A stretch of 14,402 bases of DNA from Candidatus Melainabacteria bacterium (lineage in GTDB: Bacteria; Cyanobacteriota; Vampirovibrionia; Obscuribacterales; Obscuribacteraceae): positions 1 through 14,402 of the forward strand of contig PLXC01000075.1 of assembly GCA_003151275.1 (NCBI GenBank), read 5' to 3'. The stretch's first letter is position 1, and every line of letters begins with the position of its first letter. The notes beneath the pieces were generated by a model that made no database searches, had not been told where the DNA came from, and saw only the letters and a list, made by a program, of their open reading frames with translations. This document shows positions 7,963 through 14,402 of this stretch, piece by piece. The position numbers were made by a program, and so were the translations under genes.

Positions 7963-8285
7963 GGTGATACCTTTCCTTTTCGCCTCTTGGGCGGACTAGT
8001 TATGAAAAGAAACGATGTATCCACCCCGATAGCTCGAGGATGGACCTTCGGATGTCCCGATCGCGAATCACCGTGGCGCAGCCGTTACGGCTTACCTCTG
8101 TGAGCGGACCGGCCTCGATGCGAGCCTCGCCGTAAGCGAAAACTCGCCCTCCCATGGGAGCGAAGAGATGAGCGAAAGAGGGCGCTCTTGCGAGCACCCA
8201 TCTTTCCGCTGATTGGAACCGAACGCCAAACCGCCGCCGCTTTTAGCACCGAAGTGCGTGAGCGGCGGCGGCGACGCGAACCGTG
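7963..8285. other. Gene-free interval with hairpins
   Basis: About 320 bases separate two small minus-strand genes. No frame here has a convincing ribosome site; the 65-codon minus frame at 8000-8197 is not supported. The stretch holds a perfect 12-bp palindrome CTCCCATGGGAG (8149-8160), a 7-bp inverted repeat CGCCCTC/GAGGGCG (8145-8151 with 8178-8184) around it, and the strong hairpin listed at 8231-8271. Confidence 0.5.
8231..8271 (-). terminator. GC-rich hairpin downstream of the 74-aa gene
   Basis: CCGCCGCCGCT (8231-8241) pairs perfectly with AGCGGCGGCGG (8261-8271); inside is a second stem GCAC/GTGC with a CGAA loop. It begins 15 bases after the stop of the 74-aa gene. Only TTT follows on the minus strand, so it is a terminator-like or mRNA-stabilising hairpin rather than a textbook terminator. 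Confidence 0.5.
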
Positions 8286-8510
8286 TTACGACGTGGCGTA
8301 GGCGTAGGCCAACGTCTCGCGCGTCACGGTCGGGTCGGGGACGACGGAGCCATGGCGATTCCCGCACGCGCCTTCGATGGCGAAGCGAGAAGAGTCCCAG
8401 CATCCGAGCCTGCGGCCCTGCTGCTGAATGGCACTGGCGATGACGCCGAAGACCCCGTTCCCACTGGGACTGGACGATTTGTCCGCCCCCTGTGAAAGCT
8501 GAGTTGTCAT
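8286..8510 (-). CDS. Hypothetical protein, 74 aa
   Basis: ATG at 8510 is preceded by AAAAAGGAG with suitable spacing, which decides this start over the in-frame candidate 28 codons upstream (8594). The stop is followed by an 11-bp GC-rich hairpin. The protein is small, soluble and Gly/Ser-rich: a polar start (MTTQLSQGADKSSSPSGNG), a short apolar helix (VFGVIASAIQQQG), then a strand-rich second half with two cysteines (GCWD and GACGN). No family is recognised and no function can be given. The ribosome site and hairpin make it likely to be expressed; the short length keeps some doubt. Confidence 0.62.
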   Translation of the reverse strand: MTTQLSQGADKSSSPSGNGVFGVIASAIQQQGRRLGCWDSSRFAIEGACGNRHGSVVPDPTVTRETLAYAYATS

Positions 8511-8565
8511 TGGAATTGCTCCTTTTTCTCCAGATGGAGTAGTTTGCTTACGTTGTTGAGACAGA

Positions 8566-8602
8566 GCTGGTGCGCGCTCCACAAGTGAAGACACGCACCA
8601 GC
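8566..8602 (-). terminator. Hairpin downstream of the 99-aa gene
   Basis: GCTGGTGCG (8566-8574) and CGCACCAGC (8594-8602) are a perfect 9-bp inverted repeat with a 19-base loop, 16 bases after the stop of the 99-aa gene on the minus strand. No T-run follows, so it may act as a transcript 3' end or a processing structure rather than a strong terminator. Confidence 0.45.
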
Positions 8603-8617
8603 AGCGGTGCCTGGTGG

Positions 8618-8917
8618 CTAGCCGCAGTGAGCCGACAAGAGCCGGCCGTTGCGGTAGTTCAAGGTCACCTGCCCGTCGCGGACGAAGCCGTTGACCGGCG
8701 TCTCCACTTCCGGGCAGATGCAGATGCCGGCGCCGAACTCCTCGACGTCCGCGTCCAGCTCCTCGAGCGTGGTCGCGACGAAGTGCTGCTCGGCGCGCCG
8801 GCGCGCGGTGTGCACGGTGGACTTGTCGCTGTCCGCGTGCTGCCGCCAGGCCGTCTCGCCGTTGAAGCGCGAGTTGGTCCGCTTGGTCTTGCCACCAGTG
8901 GTCACGAATACCGCCAT
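8618..8917 (-). CDS. Hypothetical protein, 99 aa
   Basis: ATG at 8917 has AAGGAG eight bases upstream, which favours it over the in-frame start 41 codons further up (9040). The N-terminal third is basic and polar (MAVFVTTGGKTKRTNSRFNG, later TARRRAEQHF). The middle is acidic (LEELDADVEEFGAG). The end is strand-like, with CICPEVETPVNGFV and VTLNYRNGRLLSAHCG. Three cysteines are present, two of them in CIC. No signal peptide or membrane helix is seen. I recognise no family. It follows the truD-like gene by 250 bases on the same strand, so its own leader and ribosome site suggest a separate unit. Confidence 0.68.
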   Translation of the reverse strand: MAVFVTTGGKTKRTNSRFNGETAWRQHADSDKSTVHTARRRAEQHFVATTLEELDADVEEFGAGICICPEVETPVNGFVRDGQVTLNYRNGRLLSAHCG

Positions 8918-8990
8918 ACAGTGTTCTCCTTGTTTTCTGTCAAATCGGATGGAGATTAAGCCGAGCAGCTTGGCTGCATAGGCTACCCTA

Positions 8991-9026
8991 GGGGAATTCA
9001 CCCATCCAGGGATGTCCAAATTCCCC
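8991..9026. repeat. Inverted repeat in the leader of the 99-aa gene
   Basis: GGGGAATT (8991-8998) and AATTCCCC (9019-9026) are perfect 8-bp arms. Between them CATC/GATG can form a small inner stem. The structure lies 74-109 bases upstream of the 99-aa gene on the minus strand, so it could be a leader hairpin or an operator. Confidence 0.45.
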
Positions 9027-9072
9027 GCCGGCGTTTGCACGCCTGCGACGAATAGGACGAGGGAACCTCCGA

Positions 9073-9106
9073 CTCGATCGAAGACGGTTGCCCGTCAACG
9101 ATCGAG
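9073..9106 (-). terminator. Two-part hairpin downstream of the TruD-like gene
   Basis: CTCGATCG/CGATCGAG (9073-9080 with 9099-9106) encloses a symmetric AA/AA internal loop and then GACGG/CCGTC around a TTGC loop. It lies about 60 bases after the TruD-like stop on the minus strand. No T-run follows, so termination is likely but unproven. Confidence 0.45.
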
Positions 9107-9167
9107 GCTCAACTTACGCCCGAACTCATACGGGGATCCAGGGTAATTTGGGAGGTAGTAACGACTT

Positions 9168-10538
9168 CTACGCGAACGAACGCTCGTCTGCTGCCACCCG
9201 TGCATTGCCCTCGAGGTCCAAGATGGTCCCGAGGAAGGTGGTGGCATACGAACCGGAACGAAGCGAGAAGCTGACAAACCACTGCCCATCCTCGTAGCGC
9301 CCGGTAAGGCCCTGAACGGGAATGAACAGCTGACGCCACGGACCACCGCCGTCACCACGAGCAGTCAGGAACAAGTCCCGAACGTCGCGGTTCATGCGGG
9401 TAGGAATCGCCTCCGGCAGGAACTTCCTGTAGAAGCGATTGGCTACCGGGTCGTCGATGTAGAGCGGGATGGACCGCCCCTTGGGAATGAACCTTCCAGC
9501 GATGACGTTGGAGAGGATCTGGTTGAAGTAGAAGCTCTGGTAAGCTCCCACCCAGAGGGAGAACTCGTCCCTCATCTGCGACATCACCTCACGGAAACCG
9601 CCCTGGTAGCCAACCGAAAGCGTCTTCTCGATGATGTCGTACTCGATGGTCATGTTGCACTTACGCCGGAGAGGCTCCAGACGCGAGCGCATCGACTCCC
9701 ATTCCATCCACTGCATCTCGATGGTCTCACCCATCTTGATGGCCCGCTCCTCCGCCGCGTTCCACATCTCCAGGAGTTCGCCGCGGACCTGAGTGGCCAG
9801 CGCTCCTTCGTTGGGCGATGTGTCGGTGAGGAAGAGCTTGATCGCCGCCTTGGGACCGTTCTCGATGAGCTCTCTGCCCACCTTGAGGGTGTTCTGGCGA
9901 ACGCCAAGCCGCTGCTTGCCGTATGCGTTCGGGAACAGATTGCCCTTCTCCTGCAAGTGCTGCAAGAGCGGCGTCAGGTAGCCCTCGATCTGCTTGGCGT
10001 TCATCCCAGGCAGAAGCACACGCAAGGTGAACTTGTTGCCCGAGAGGTCACCCTTGCGCATCCGCTTCGTCGACGGCAGCGGGTCCTTGATGAAGTAGCC
10101 AGCCCGACCATCGACGAGCTCTTGCGGCCGGCAGTGCGCCAGGAGGTCGGCGTACGCGATATCCTCGATGTTGACGCGCTGTCCGGTTTTACCCCAACGG
10201 TCCTTGAGTCCACCGTAGGTGATCTGCTTGGGGTCGATGTTCAGCCGACGGGCCAGGTCAGCTCGGGCGTGGAACGTGGTCATCTGAAGCTTGACCAAGG
10301 TGACGGTCCACATTCTGCCGGTCTTGGGGAACTCGATTCCGCCCGGCAGGTCGCTTTTCTGTGAAACAGTGCAGAGGATGTTGAGCTTGTTCTGCTCCTC
10401 CTCCACCTGGAAATCGGTTGCACGCGCCTTGATGCTCGCACGAGGAGCATTGTCGACACAGACGTGTCCGAAGTAATCCAAGATGTTCGGCGGCACGAAG
10501 TTCGCGGCGCTGAACGGACTGAGACTAGACGTGGTCAT
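9168..10538 (-). CDS. truD: TruD-family tRNA pseudouridine synthase
   Basis: Hallmarks of the TruD family are present in order (numbered from this start): YGGLKDRWGKTGQ with the catalytic Asp at 113, equivalent to Asp80 in the GMKD motif of E. coli TruD; FTLRV; PNAYGKQRLG at 203-212, matching the family's NYFGxQRFG; AYQSFYFN at 332-339; and LRSGSYATTFL near the end, matching the GSYAT motif. Known TruD/Pus7 enzymes isomerise U13 of tRNA (and other RNAs) to pseudouridine in the cytoplasm. At 456 aa it is about 100 residues longer than E. coli TruD, nearer to archaeal/Pus7-like lengths. The ATG at 10538 has AGAAGG at good spacing; a GTG nine bases upstream is a weaker choice. The gene has its own leader and follows the HAD gene by 144 bases. 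Confidence 0.92.
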   Translation of the reverse strand: MTTSSLSPFSAANFVPPNILDYFGHVCVDNAPRASIKARATDFQVEEEQNKLNILCTVSQKSDLPGGIEFPKTGRMWTVTLVKLQMTTFHARADLARRLNIDPKQITYGGLKDRWGKTGQRVNIEDIAYADLLAHCRPQELVDGRAGYFIKDPLPSTKRMRKGDLSGNKFTLRVLLPGMNAKQIEGYLTPLLQHLQEKGNLFPNAYGKQRLGVRQNTLKVGRELIENGPKAAIKLFLTDTSPNEGALATQVRGELLEMWNAAEERAIKMGETIEMQWMEWESMRSRLEPLRRKCNMTIEYDIIEKTLSVGYQGGFREVMSQMRDEFSLWVGAYQSFYFNQILSNVIAGRFIPKGRSIPLYIDDPVANRFYRKFLPEAIPTRMNRDVRDLFLTARGDGGGPWRQLFIPVQGLTGRYEDGQWFVSFSLRSGSYATTFLGTILDLEGNARVAADERSFA

Positions 10539-10567
10539 ATTGTCCACCCTTCTATGAGTGAGACCGT

Positions 10568-10596
10568 GCGCTGTCGAGGAGGCTCCCCGGCAGCGC
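10568..10596 (-). repeat. Short hairpin between the HAD and TruD-like genes
   Basis: GCGCTG (10568-10573) and CAGCGC (10591-10596) form a 6-bp stem around a GC-rich loop. It lies about 90 bases after the HAD stop and 30 bases before the TruD-like start, so it may be a 3' end or a leader structure. Confidence 0.35.
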
Positions 10597-10682
10597 CCAG
10601 CCTGTGGAATAGCGGTTTAGAATGCGCAACGACCATCCCGAAGGACGACCGCCGCATGATTTAACCGTTCAACCCTTGTGAC

Positions 10683-11402
10683 CTAGAGAAGCTCACGAAG
10701 GTCATGGAGGTAGACAGCTCCGGGAATGTCTCCCAGATCCGCCTCGGTGTATTCGCCGGGACGATCGATCAGAGCGGGACGCATGCCGACTTTGGCAGCG
10801 CCGCGGATGTCTGCCTCGATGTTGTCGCCAACAAAGAGACAGTCCTCTGGGTCGACCCCGAACCGACGAGCGGATTCGAGGAAGATTTCCGGCTCAGGCT
10901 TGCGGTAACCCACTTCGTAGGAGCCGATGATCTGCTCGAAGAAACTACCGAGCGTCACACCGTTGAAGTTGATCTTTTCGAAGATGTGCTCGAACGGGAA
11001 AGCCCAAGCATTGGAAACAACTCCGAGCCGATAACCACGCTGCCTGAGCGCAATCAAGGTCTCGAAGACGTCTCCGAACACAGCCGTACACATCGATTCG
11101 CCACGGAGCACCTTGTGGAACTCGCCGAGGCTTTCGGGCTGCACGACTGCGTTGAAAGTAGAAGCGGCATGATGGAGAAAATCATGCGGGTCGCTGATGT
11201 TCGTGGTCAGGCAGTAGCGGAGGAAATCGTCATCGTTCTCCACCTGCACCTGACCGCCGTCGATCAGACTGACGCGATGTCCGAGAATCCGCTGGGCATT
11301 CCACACCGGCTCTTTGCAGTGTGACGTGACCAACGTCTTCCAGAGATCAAACAAAATCACCGTCGGCTTACGGCCGAATTCATTGCGGGTTGACTGAGAC
11401 AT
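10683..11402 (-). CDS. HAD-superfamily hydrolase
   Basis: All four HAD motifs are visible in the 239-aa product: motif I VILFDLWKTL with nucleophile Asp19; motif II VVSNAW (Ser130); motif III Lys168 in RKPEPEIF; motif IV FVGDNIEADIRGA with Asp193 and Asp198. The second acidic residue of the usual DxD is replaced by Trp21. DLWGTL-type variants occur in known HAD hydrolases, so this alone does not mean loss of activity. An inserted helical cap lies between motifs I and II (subclass I). The likely reaction is phosphate-ester or similar hydrolysis of a small molecule in the cytoplasm, substrate unknown. ATG at 11402 has AAGGAG six bases upstream, which decides against a start 35 codons earlier. 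The TruD-like gene follows by 144 bases; a joint role in RNA or nucleotide metabolism is only a guess. Confidence 0.92.
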   Translation of the reverse strand: MSQSTRNEFGRKPTVILFDLWKTLVTSHCKEPVWNAQRILGHRVSLIDGGQVQVENDDDFLRYCLTTNISDPHDFLHHAASTFNAVVQPESLGEFHKVLRGESMCTAVFGDVFETLIALRQRGYRLGVVSNAWAFPFEHIFEKINFNGVTLGSFFEQIIGSYEVGYRKPEPEIFLESARRFGVDPEDCLFVGDNIEADIRGAAKVGMRPALIDRPGEYTEADLGDIPGAVYLHDLRELL

Positions 11403-11429
11403 AGGATGCTCCTTGTTTAGAGCTCCCTT

Positions 11430-11475
11430 GCCGACGACGACCAACCGAAGAAGCATTCTCCAGTCAGTCGTCGGC
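11430..11475. repeat. Inverted repeat in the leader of the HAD gene
   Basis: GCCGACGAC (11430-11438) and GTCGTCGGC (11467-11475) are perfect 9-bp arms with a 28-base loop, just upstream of the HAD ribosome site on the minus strand. It could form a leader stem in the HAD mRNA. Confidence 0.5.
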
Positions 11476-11493
11476 GGGTTAGGCGCGATTAAT

Positions 11494-11519
11494 TGCCTGC
11501 ACCGCAATTGGTGCAGGCA
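11494..11519 (-). terminator. Perfect 10-bp hairpin downstream of the 223-aa gene
   Basis: TGCCTGCACC (11494-11503) pairs perfectly with GGTGCAGGCA (11510-11519) around a GCAATT loop. It lies 64 bases after the stop of the 223-aa gene. The minus-strand tail ATTAATCGCG is AT-rich only briefly, so this is a probable but not textbook terminator. Confidence 0.55.
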
Positions 11520-11582
11520 TGTAGAAAGGCAGCGCTGAATTATGGCGGACCGAAGTCCCTTCAGCTCTGCTTCCCTACTTGG

Positions 11583-12254
11583 TTAAACGATCCAGCGAAG
11601 CTCGGCGCGGATGCCACCAACACCTGTGAGGATGATGGTGCGCATGGAGGCGCCTTCGAAGTCGGACCCGGTCACCCGGAAGCCGGCTTCGGTGAGCTTG
11701 GTGGCGGAGGACAGCAACACCCGGGGGGCGTTGAGCTGTTCGGCGCGAACGATGATCTCGTTCTTGTCTTCCGTGTCGGTCCCGAGCACTGCGGCGATGA
11801 AAGCCTTGGCGGACTGGCCGGAGAGCATGGGATCGAGCGAGCGAGTCAGGTCGCCGTTGTTGTAGGTGATCGTGCACGACTGCAAGACGGTGTCGCCCTG
11901 GAGGACGATGCGAGTGTTGTCGAGCACGGAGGCGTCACAGCCGTTGGCGGCCAGTTGAGAACCAACCTCGCAGAGATCACGACCGTCGAGCTGGTGGCTG
12001 ACATGCGTGAGGTGCAGACTGGAGTCGGCGGTCAAAGGTGCAGAGATGAGGGCGGCGACCAGGTCGCGGATGGGCTGCGGCTGATCGAAGATGGGATGGC
12101 AGTTGTCCGGGATCGGATGGCTGTACCCATTGAAGATGTTGTAGATGCGACCGTCGCTGAGCAGAGTGGAGCGACAAGCGTCACCATCGAAACCGCGCAA
12201 AATGCCCGCAGGGCACGCGGCTTGACCAACTTCGGTCAATTTCTTTGTTGTCAT
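11583..12254 (-). CDS. Hypothetical protein, 223 aa
   Basis: ATG at 12254 has GTGAGGAATTAT directly upstream, with GAGG seven bases from the start. This favours it over a much longer frame reaching 12539 whose extra 95 residues look non-coding. The protein is soluble, without signal peptide or membrane helix. Its N-terminal part is cysteine-bearing and turn-rich (CPAG, GFDGDACRS, PDNCHPIF). The middle and C-terminal parts alternate strands and helices (CTITYNNGDLTRSLDP, then SGQSAKAFIAAVLG, then ending TIILTGVGGIRAELRWIV). Five cysteines are present. I recognise no family and give no function. Codon use is GC-rich like the TruD and HAD genes downstream. It is the first gene of the minus-strand series, and its leader contains two hairpins. 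Confidence 0.75.
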   Translation of the reverse strand: MTTKKLTEVGQAACPAGILRGFDGDACRSTLLSDGRIYNIFNGYSHPIPDNCHPIFDQPQPIRDLVAALISAPLTADSSLHLTHVSHQLDGRDLCEVGSQLAANGCDASVLDNTRIVLQGDTVLQSCTITYNNGDLTRSLDPMLSGQSAKAFIAAVLGTDTEDKNEIIVRAEQLNAPRVLLSSATKLTEAGFRVTGSDFEGASMRTIILTGVGGIRAELRWIV

Positions 12255-12297
12255 ATAATTCCTCACTTCTGGGACTTCATGTCCCTGGTTGTTACTA

Positions 12298-12321
12298 GAG
12301 AATCCGAAGAGTCGGGTTCTC
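12298..12321 (-). promoter_or_regulatory. Leader hairpin of the 223-aa gene
   Basis: GAGAATCCGA (12298-12307), loop AGAG, TCGGGTTCTC (12312-12321) make a 10-bp stem with one wobble, 44 bases upstream of the start codon. With GGGAC/GTCCC at 12271-12285 it would put two stems in the leader of this gene. No known riboswitch is recognised. Confidence 0.45.
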
Positions 12322-12871
12322 GTGTTAGCCATGCCTGAGGCGCTATGCGAACTCAAACAAGGCTGGGACAAAAACGACAAGTTTCGACAAGCGAAGGCTA
12401 GGCAGGCTTTCGCAAGTGGTAGATTCTCCCAAACAGCTAAAGAGCAGCAAATCGGCGGACGTATGGGGTGAGAGCGAAGGTACTGGGTGCTGGTTTGCTG
12501 CTGCTCTGGATGTTGGGGGGAATTGAAACTTGATCTCACCCTAAGTACATTTCAGCTTGACAAGCAACTTTTGTTTAAGCATATGTATCTTTGACAGCAG
12601 TTGTCAGAATCAAATCTGTTGAAAGCTTTGAAGAAGCCTATCTATCCGTAATAGCGCCGAAATTCAACCGCATTTTGGTGCCCTCGCACAGCTCTTGATA
12701 ACCGAGCTTTTCAAGCGCGCGTGACGATTTCCGCAACTTTTAACCTAAATGTTCAGCTAGCGCGGTTTGCGATAAGACATTTCTCCCATTTAATCTAGCG
12801 GCGCTGTCTCCTTAACGAGCTATCATAATCATGAAGAATTGTGCCTCAAATATTGCTAGCGCTAATTTGCG

Positions 12872-12891
12872 CGATTGTTTTAAAACAGTCG
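12872..12891. repeat. 20-bp near-perfect palindrome, operator-like
   Basis: CGATTGTTTTAAAACAGTCG is symmetric about the central TTAA except for one position pair. The inner 12 bases TGTTTTAAAACA are a perfect palindrome. Such length and symmetry in an AT-rich divergent spacer suit a dimeric repressor site. Confidence 0.5.
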
Positions 12892-13009
12892 AAAAACCGA
12901 GTTCTACTGACAACTTTGATTGACGCAGCTATTACGTACTTGATTAAAAGCTGACACACGCGTGTTTTTTAGATCTTGATCAGGTCAATCAGAGAGCCGT
13001 TCTTAGAAG

Positions 13010-13038
13010 AGATCTTCTTGCTTTCATCAAGAAGATCT
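13010..13038. repeat. Perfect 11-bp inverted repeat
   Basis: AGATCTTCTTG (13010-13020), loop CTTTCAT, CAAGAAGATCT (13028-13038) form a perfect stem. Neither strand continues in a T-run, so it is more likely an operator or RNA element than a terminator. Confidence 0.55.
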
Positions 13039-13427
13039 ATCTACGGTATATATATCAACTCATTCCAAAAAAACCCAAAGGAAACCAAAACCAAACCAGC
13101 CCGCAGCACATCTAGCTCTCGCAAATCTGGTTTGGTCCCAAGGGATCGAGGAGTTGACTATTTAGCTAACTGCATTTACCAGAATTCTCGTGTGTACATC
13201 GCTGTTTAACCCCGAACTAAAAGAATCGGACCACAACAGCGCTTAATCACGAGTTCGTTGATGCGGTTGTTTTTCCACTCGCCAGAGGTTCGTGTTCAGT
13301 CCCCCCGGAACTGTCCACATCTGTCGAGTCGCTGTTAGTTAGCACCACCACCTCGCATTCGCGGAGTGGATTCTTTTCAACCAGAGGCGGCACTGTCGAC
13401 CGGGGTCGACCGAGCACGCCCGAATTT

Positions 13428-13433
13428 AAGGAG
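13428..13433 (+). promoter_or_regulatory. Ribosome binding site of the FTP-domain gene
   Basis: AAGGAG lies eight bases before ATG 13442. It fixes the start and so shows that the encoded protein has no upstream extension that could carry a signal peptide. Confidence 0.85.
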
Positions 13434-13441
13434 ATTCTCTT

Positions 13442-14402
13442 ATGAAACCCAACAAGCACACAGAGGCTCTCGTCAAGTCCCTGACCGGTTCCACCGGACA
13501 GAACAACGATCAGCCCATCCTCACCGCACCGAAGCCGATTTACCTGGCTGGTGTGAATGAGATCGCAGCACAGTCCGAGGGCAACGTCGAAGTCGATTTC
13601 AACGACGTCGGCGAAGTCCGCGCAATCAGTGGCGCAGGCCTGTTCGCAGACACCTTCAGCGGCAACGCTGTCGACTACGCGACCAAGTTCATCAATGCGC
13701 CCGAAACCAAGAAGGCTCTCGGCCTCCGCTATGCCACTCTCGTGGCCGGCGAGTCCAACGAGTATGAAGCCTTCACCCGCGTCGAGTTCCGTCAGGTGGC
13801 CAACATCAAGGGCATGGCTTCGGCTATTCCCGTTCGCGGTGGCTACGTGCACGTGTTCATCGACAAGGGCGGCAACATCATCCAGGTGAACTCTTCCGTC
13901 CGTCACGGCATCAAGCCGGCGACGCTCGGCAAGATCATCACGCAGGAAAAGGCGATCGAATTGGCCAAGGCCAAGCTCGGCGCCAAGAACTGCGAAGCCC
14001 CCAAGTGCACCCTCGTGCTTTCCAGCCACGAAGGTCGCATGGACGCCATCTACGAGGTGCTGCTCTCCTCGTCTGAGCCGACTCGGCTGATGCTGTTCCT
14101 CGTCAAGGCGAAGAGCGGCGAAGTCGTCTACGTCGAGAACAAGCTGCACTTCAGCCAGCGCCGGCAGCCCAAGTCGGGCACCAACCCGGTTCTCCTGGCC
14201 GGCATCGCAGCCAACTCGTTTCTGCGCATCCCGGACTACGACCCGAAGCAGCCGATCACCAAGCAGGTCAGCAAGGCGATCATCGAAGGCACGGAGCTGA
14301 AGAACCCGAAGCTCCTGGCCAACGATCGCTACACCATGAAGGTGCAGGACGGTAAGGACTGGGTGGTCGTTGGCGCCAACGCCAAGGGCACCTACGAGTT
14401 CG
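13442..14402 (+). CDS. Protein with FTP/PepSY-type metallopeptidase propeptide (3' partial)
   Basis: The frame is open to the end of the window; 320 codons are seen. Residues of about 55-152 resemble the fungalysin/thermolysin propeptide (FTP): TRVEFRQVANIKGMASAIPV, then GGYVHVFIDKGGNIIQVNSS. Residues of about 160-236 resemble PepSY: TLGKIITQEKAIELAKAKLG, a Cys pair at 184 and 189, LMLFLVKAKSGEVVYVENKL. In M4 and M36 peptidases these domains inhibit and fold a following zinc protease (HExxH), which would lie beyond the window. The N-terminus (MKPNKHTEALVKSLTGSTGQ) has no hydrophobic signal segment, unlike secreted thermolysins. AAGGAG stands eight bases before ATG, and coding is strongly GC-rich. 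A long competing minus-strand frame (13247-14149) is its shadow. It could be a full peptidase or a propeptide-only inhibitor-like protein. Confidence 0.82.
   Translation, partial: MKPNKHTEALVKSLTGSTGQNNDQPILTAPKPIYLAGVNEIAAQSEGNVEVDFNDVGEVRAISGAGLFADTFSGNAVDYATKFINAPETKKALGLRYATLVAGESNEYEAFTRVEFRQVANIKGMASAIPVRGGYVHVFIDKGGNIIQVNSSVRHGIKPATLGKIITQEKAIELAKAKLGAKNCEAPKCTLVLSSHEGRMDAIYEVLLSSSEPTRLMLFLVKAKSGEVVYVENKLHFSQRRQPKSGTNPVLLAGIAANSFLRIPDYDPKQPITKQVSKAIIEGTELKNPKLLANDRYTMKVQDGKDWVVVGANAKGTYEF

Larger units (their letters stand above)
12255..13441. other. 1.19-kb gene-free divergent intergenic region
   Basis: No frame here has a convincing ribosome site or protein-like content. It lies between divergent genes and is AT-rich from about 12540 to 13250. 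It contains a hairpin GGGAC-TTCAT-GTCCC (12271-12285) and the palindromes listed separately. TGACA/TGTCA (12592-12606) is operator-like. A weak sigma70-like pair exists, TTGACA at 12557-12562 and TATGTA at 12582-12587, but the 19-base spacer is long. A 10-bp inverted repeat ACCAAACCAG/CTGGTTTGGT spans 13090-13136. GTCGACC/GGTCGAC lies at 13395-13410, close before the peptidase-like gene. It may hold both promoters, a small RNA, or a decayed gene. Confidence 0.55.

Noticed and set aside
8000..8197. Minus-strand 65-codon frame in the gap between two small genes.
   Set aside because: GTG start without a ribosome site and no protein-like pattern; the region is better explained by hairpins.
11400..11582. 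Possible integron attC site: the minus strand has GCCTAAC (RYYYAAC form) followed by inverted repeats, in a block that looks cassette-like.
   Set aside because: The partner GTTRRRY is missing at the other end (the sequence there reads AAGGGAGCTC), the other gaps show no matching pair, and no integrase is in view.
11493..12338. Plus-strand 281-codon frame opposite the 223-aa gene.
   Set aside because: No ribosome site, repetitive Gly/Val/Asp-rich translation typical of an antisense GC-rich shadow.
12976..13209. Plus-strand 77-codon frame starting at TTG.
   Set aside because: No ribosome site, it overlaps the 11-bp palindrome, and its composition is low-complexity (Lys/Thr/Ser).
13247..14149. 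Minus-strand 300-codon frame opposite the FTP-domain gene.
   Set aside because: It is the GC-rich shadow of the plus-strand gene, which has a clear AAGGAG site and recognisable FTP/PepSY motifs.

Overview
The window is bacterial DNA, protein-dense and without introns, with canonical Shine-Dalgarno sites before most starts. It falls into three compositional parts. Positions 1-7.3 kb are moderate in GC (hand counts: 25/60 G+C at 2041-2100, 30/60 at 6841-6900). Positions 7.5-12.25 kb and 13.4 kb to the end are GC-rich (39/60 at 9301-9360). The gene-free stretch at about 12.5-13.25 kb is AT-rich (24/60 at 12601-12660). The very large multidomain zeta-toxin-type protein and its neighbours remind me of Candidatus Obscuribacterales/Melainabacteria genomes. 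That is an impression from gene style, not a demonstrated assignment. The right-hand part could be from the same genome (an island) or from another organism joined in assembly; the sequence alone cannot decide.

Left region (1-7.3 kb). The 3' part of a giant gene (1322 codons in view, plus strand, 5' end outside the window) encodes repeated GD[WM]-type modules, a divergent HD-like helical domain and a C-terminal P-loop kinase of the zeta toxin type. Its last 74 bases overlap a 70-codon gene with its own Shine-Dalgarno site, placed where an immunity or antitoxin gene would sit. Converging on this pair are four minus-strand genes: a PDZ-less S41 peptidase with a signal peptide, a membrane histidine-box fatty acid hydroxylase, a DUF6714-like protein and a GNAT acetyltransferase.

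Middle region (7.45-12.25 kb). Six minus-strand genes follow one another, and most have an AAGGAG-like site and a GC-rich hairpin between their stop and the next gene. Two are recognisable: a TruD-family tRNA pseudouridine synthase and a HAD-family hydrolase. The other four (142, 74, 99 and 223 aa) match nothing I know. The block ends in a strong intrinsic terminator (7456-7509, minus strand).

Right region (12.26-14.40 kb). About 1.19 kb without a convincing gene holds several long palindromes. It separates the divergently oriented 223-aa gene from a plus-strand gene that runs off the window. That gene encodes an FTP plus PepSY-like propeptide, as in thermolysin/fungalysin metallopeptidases, but starts without a visible signal peptide.

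No tRNA, rRNA, CRISPR array or insertion sequence was recognised. The best candidate for something new is the zeta-toxin giant with its overlapping 70-aa partner.
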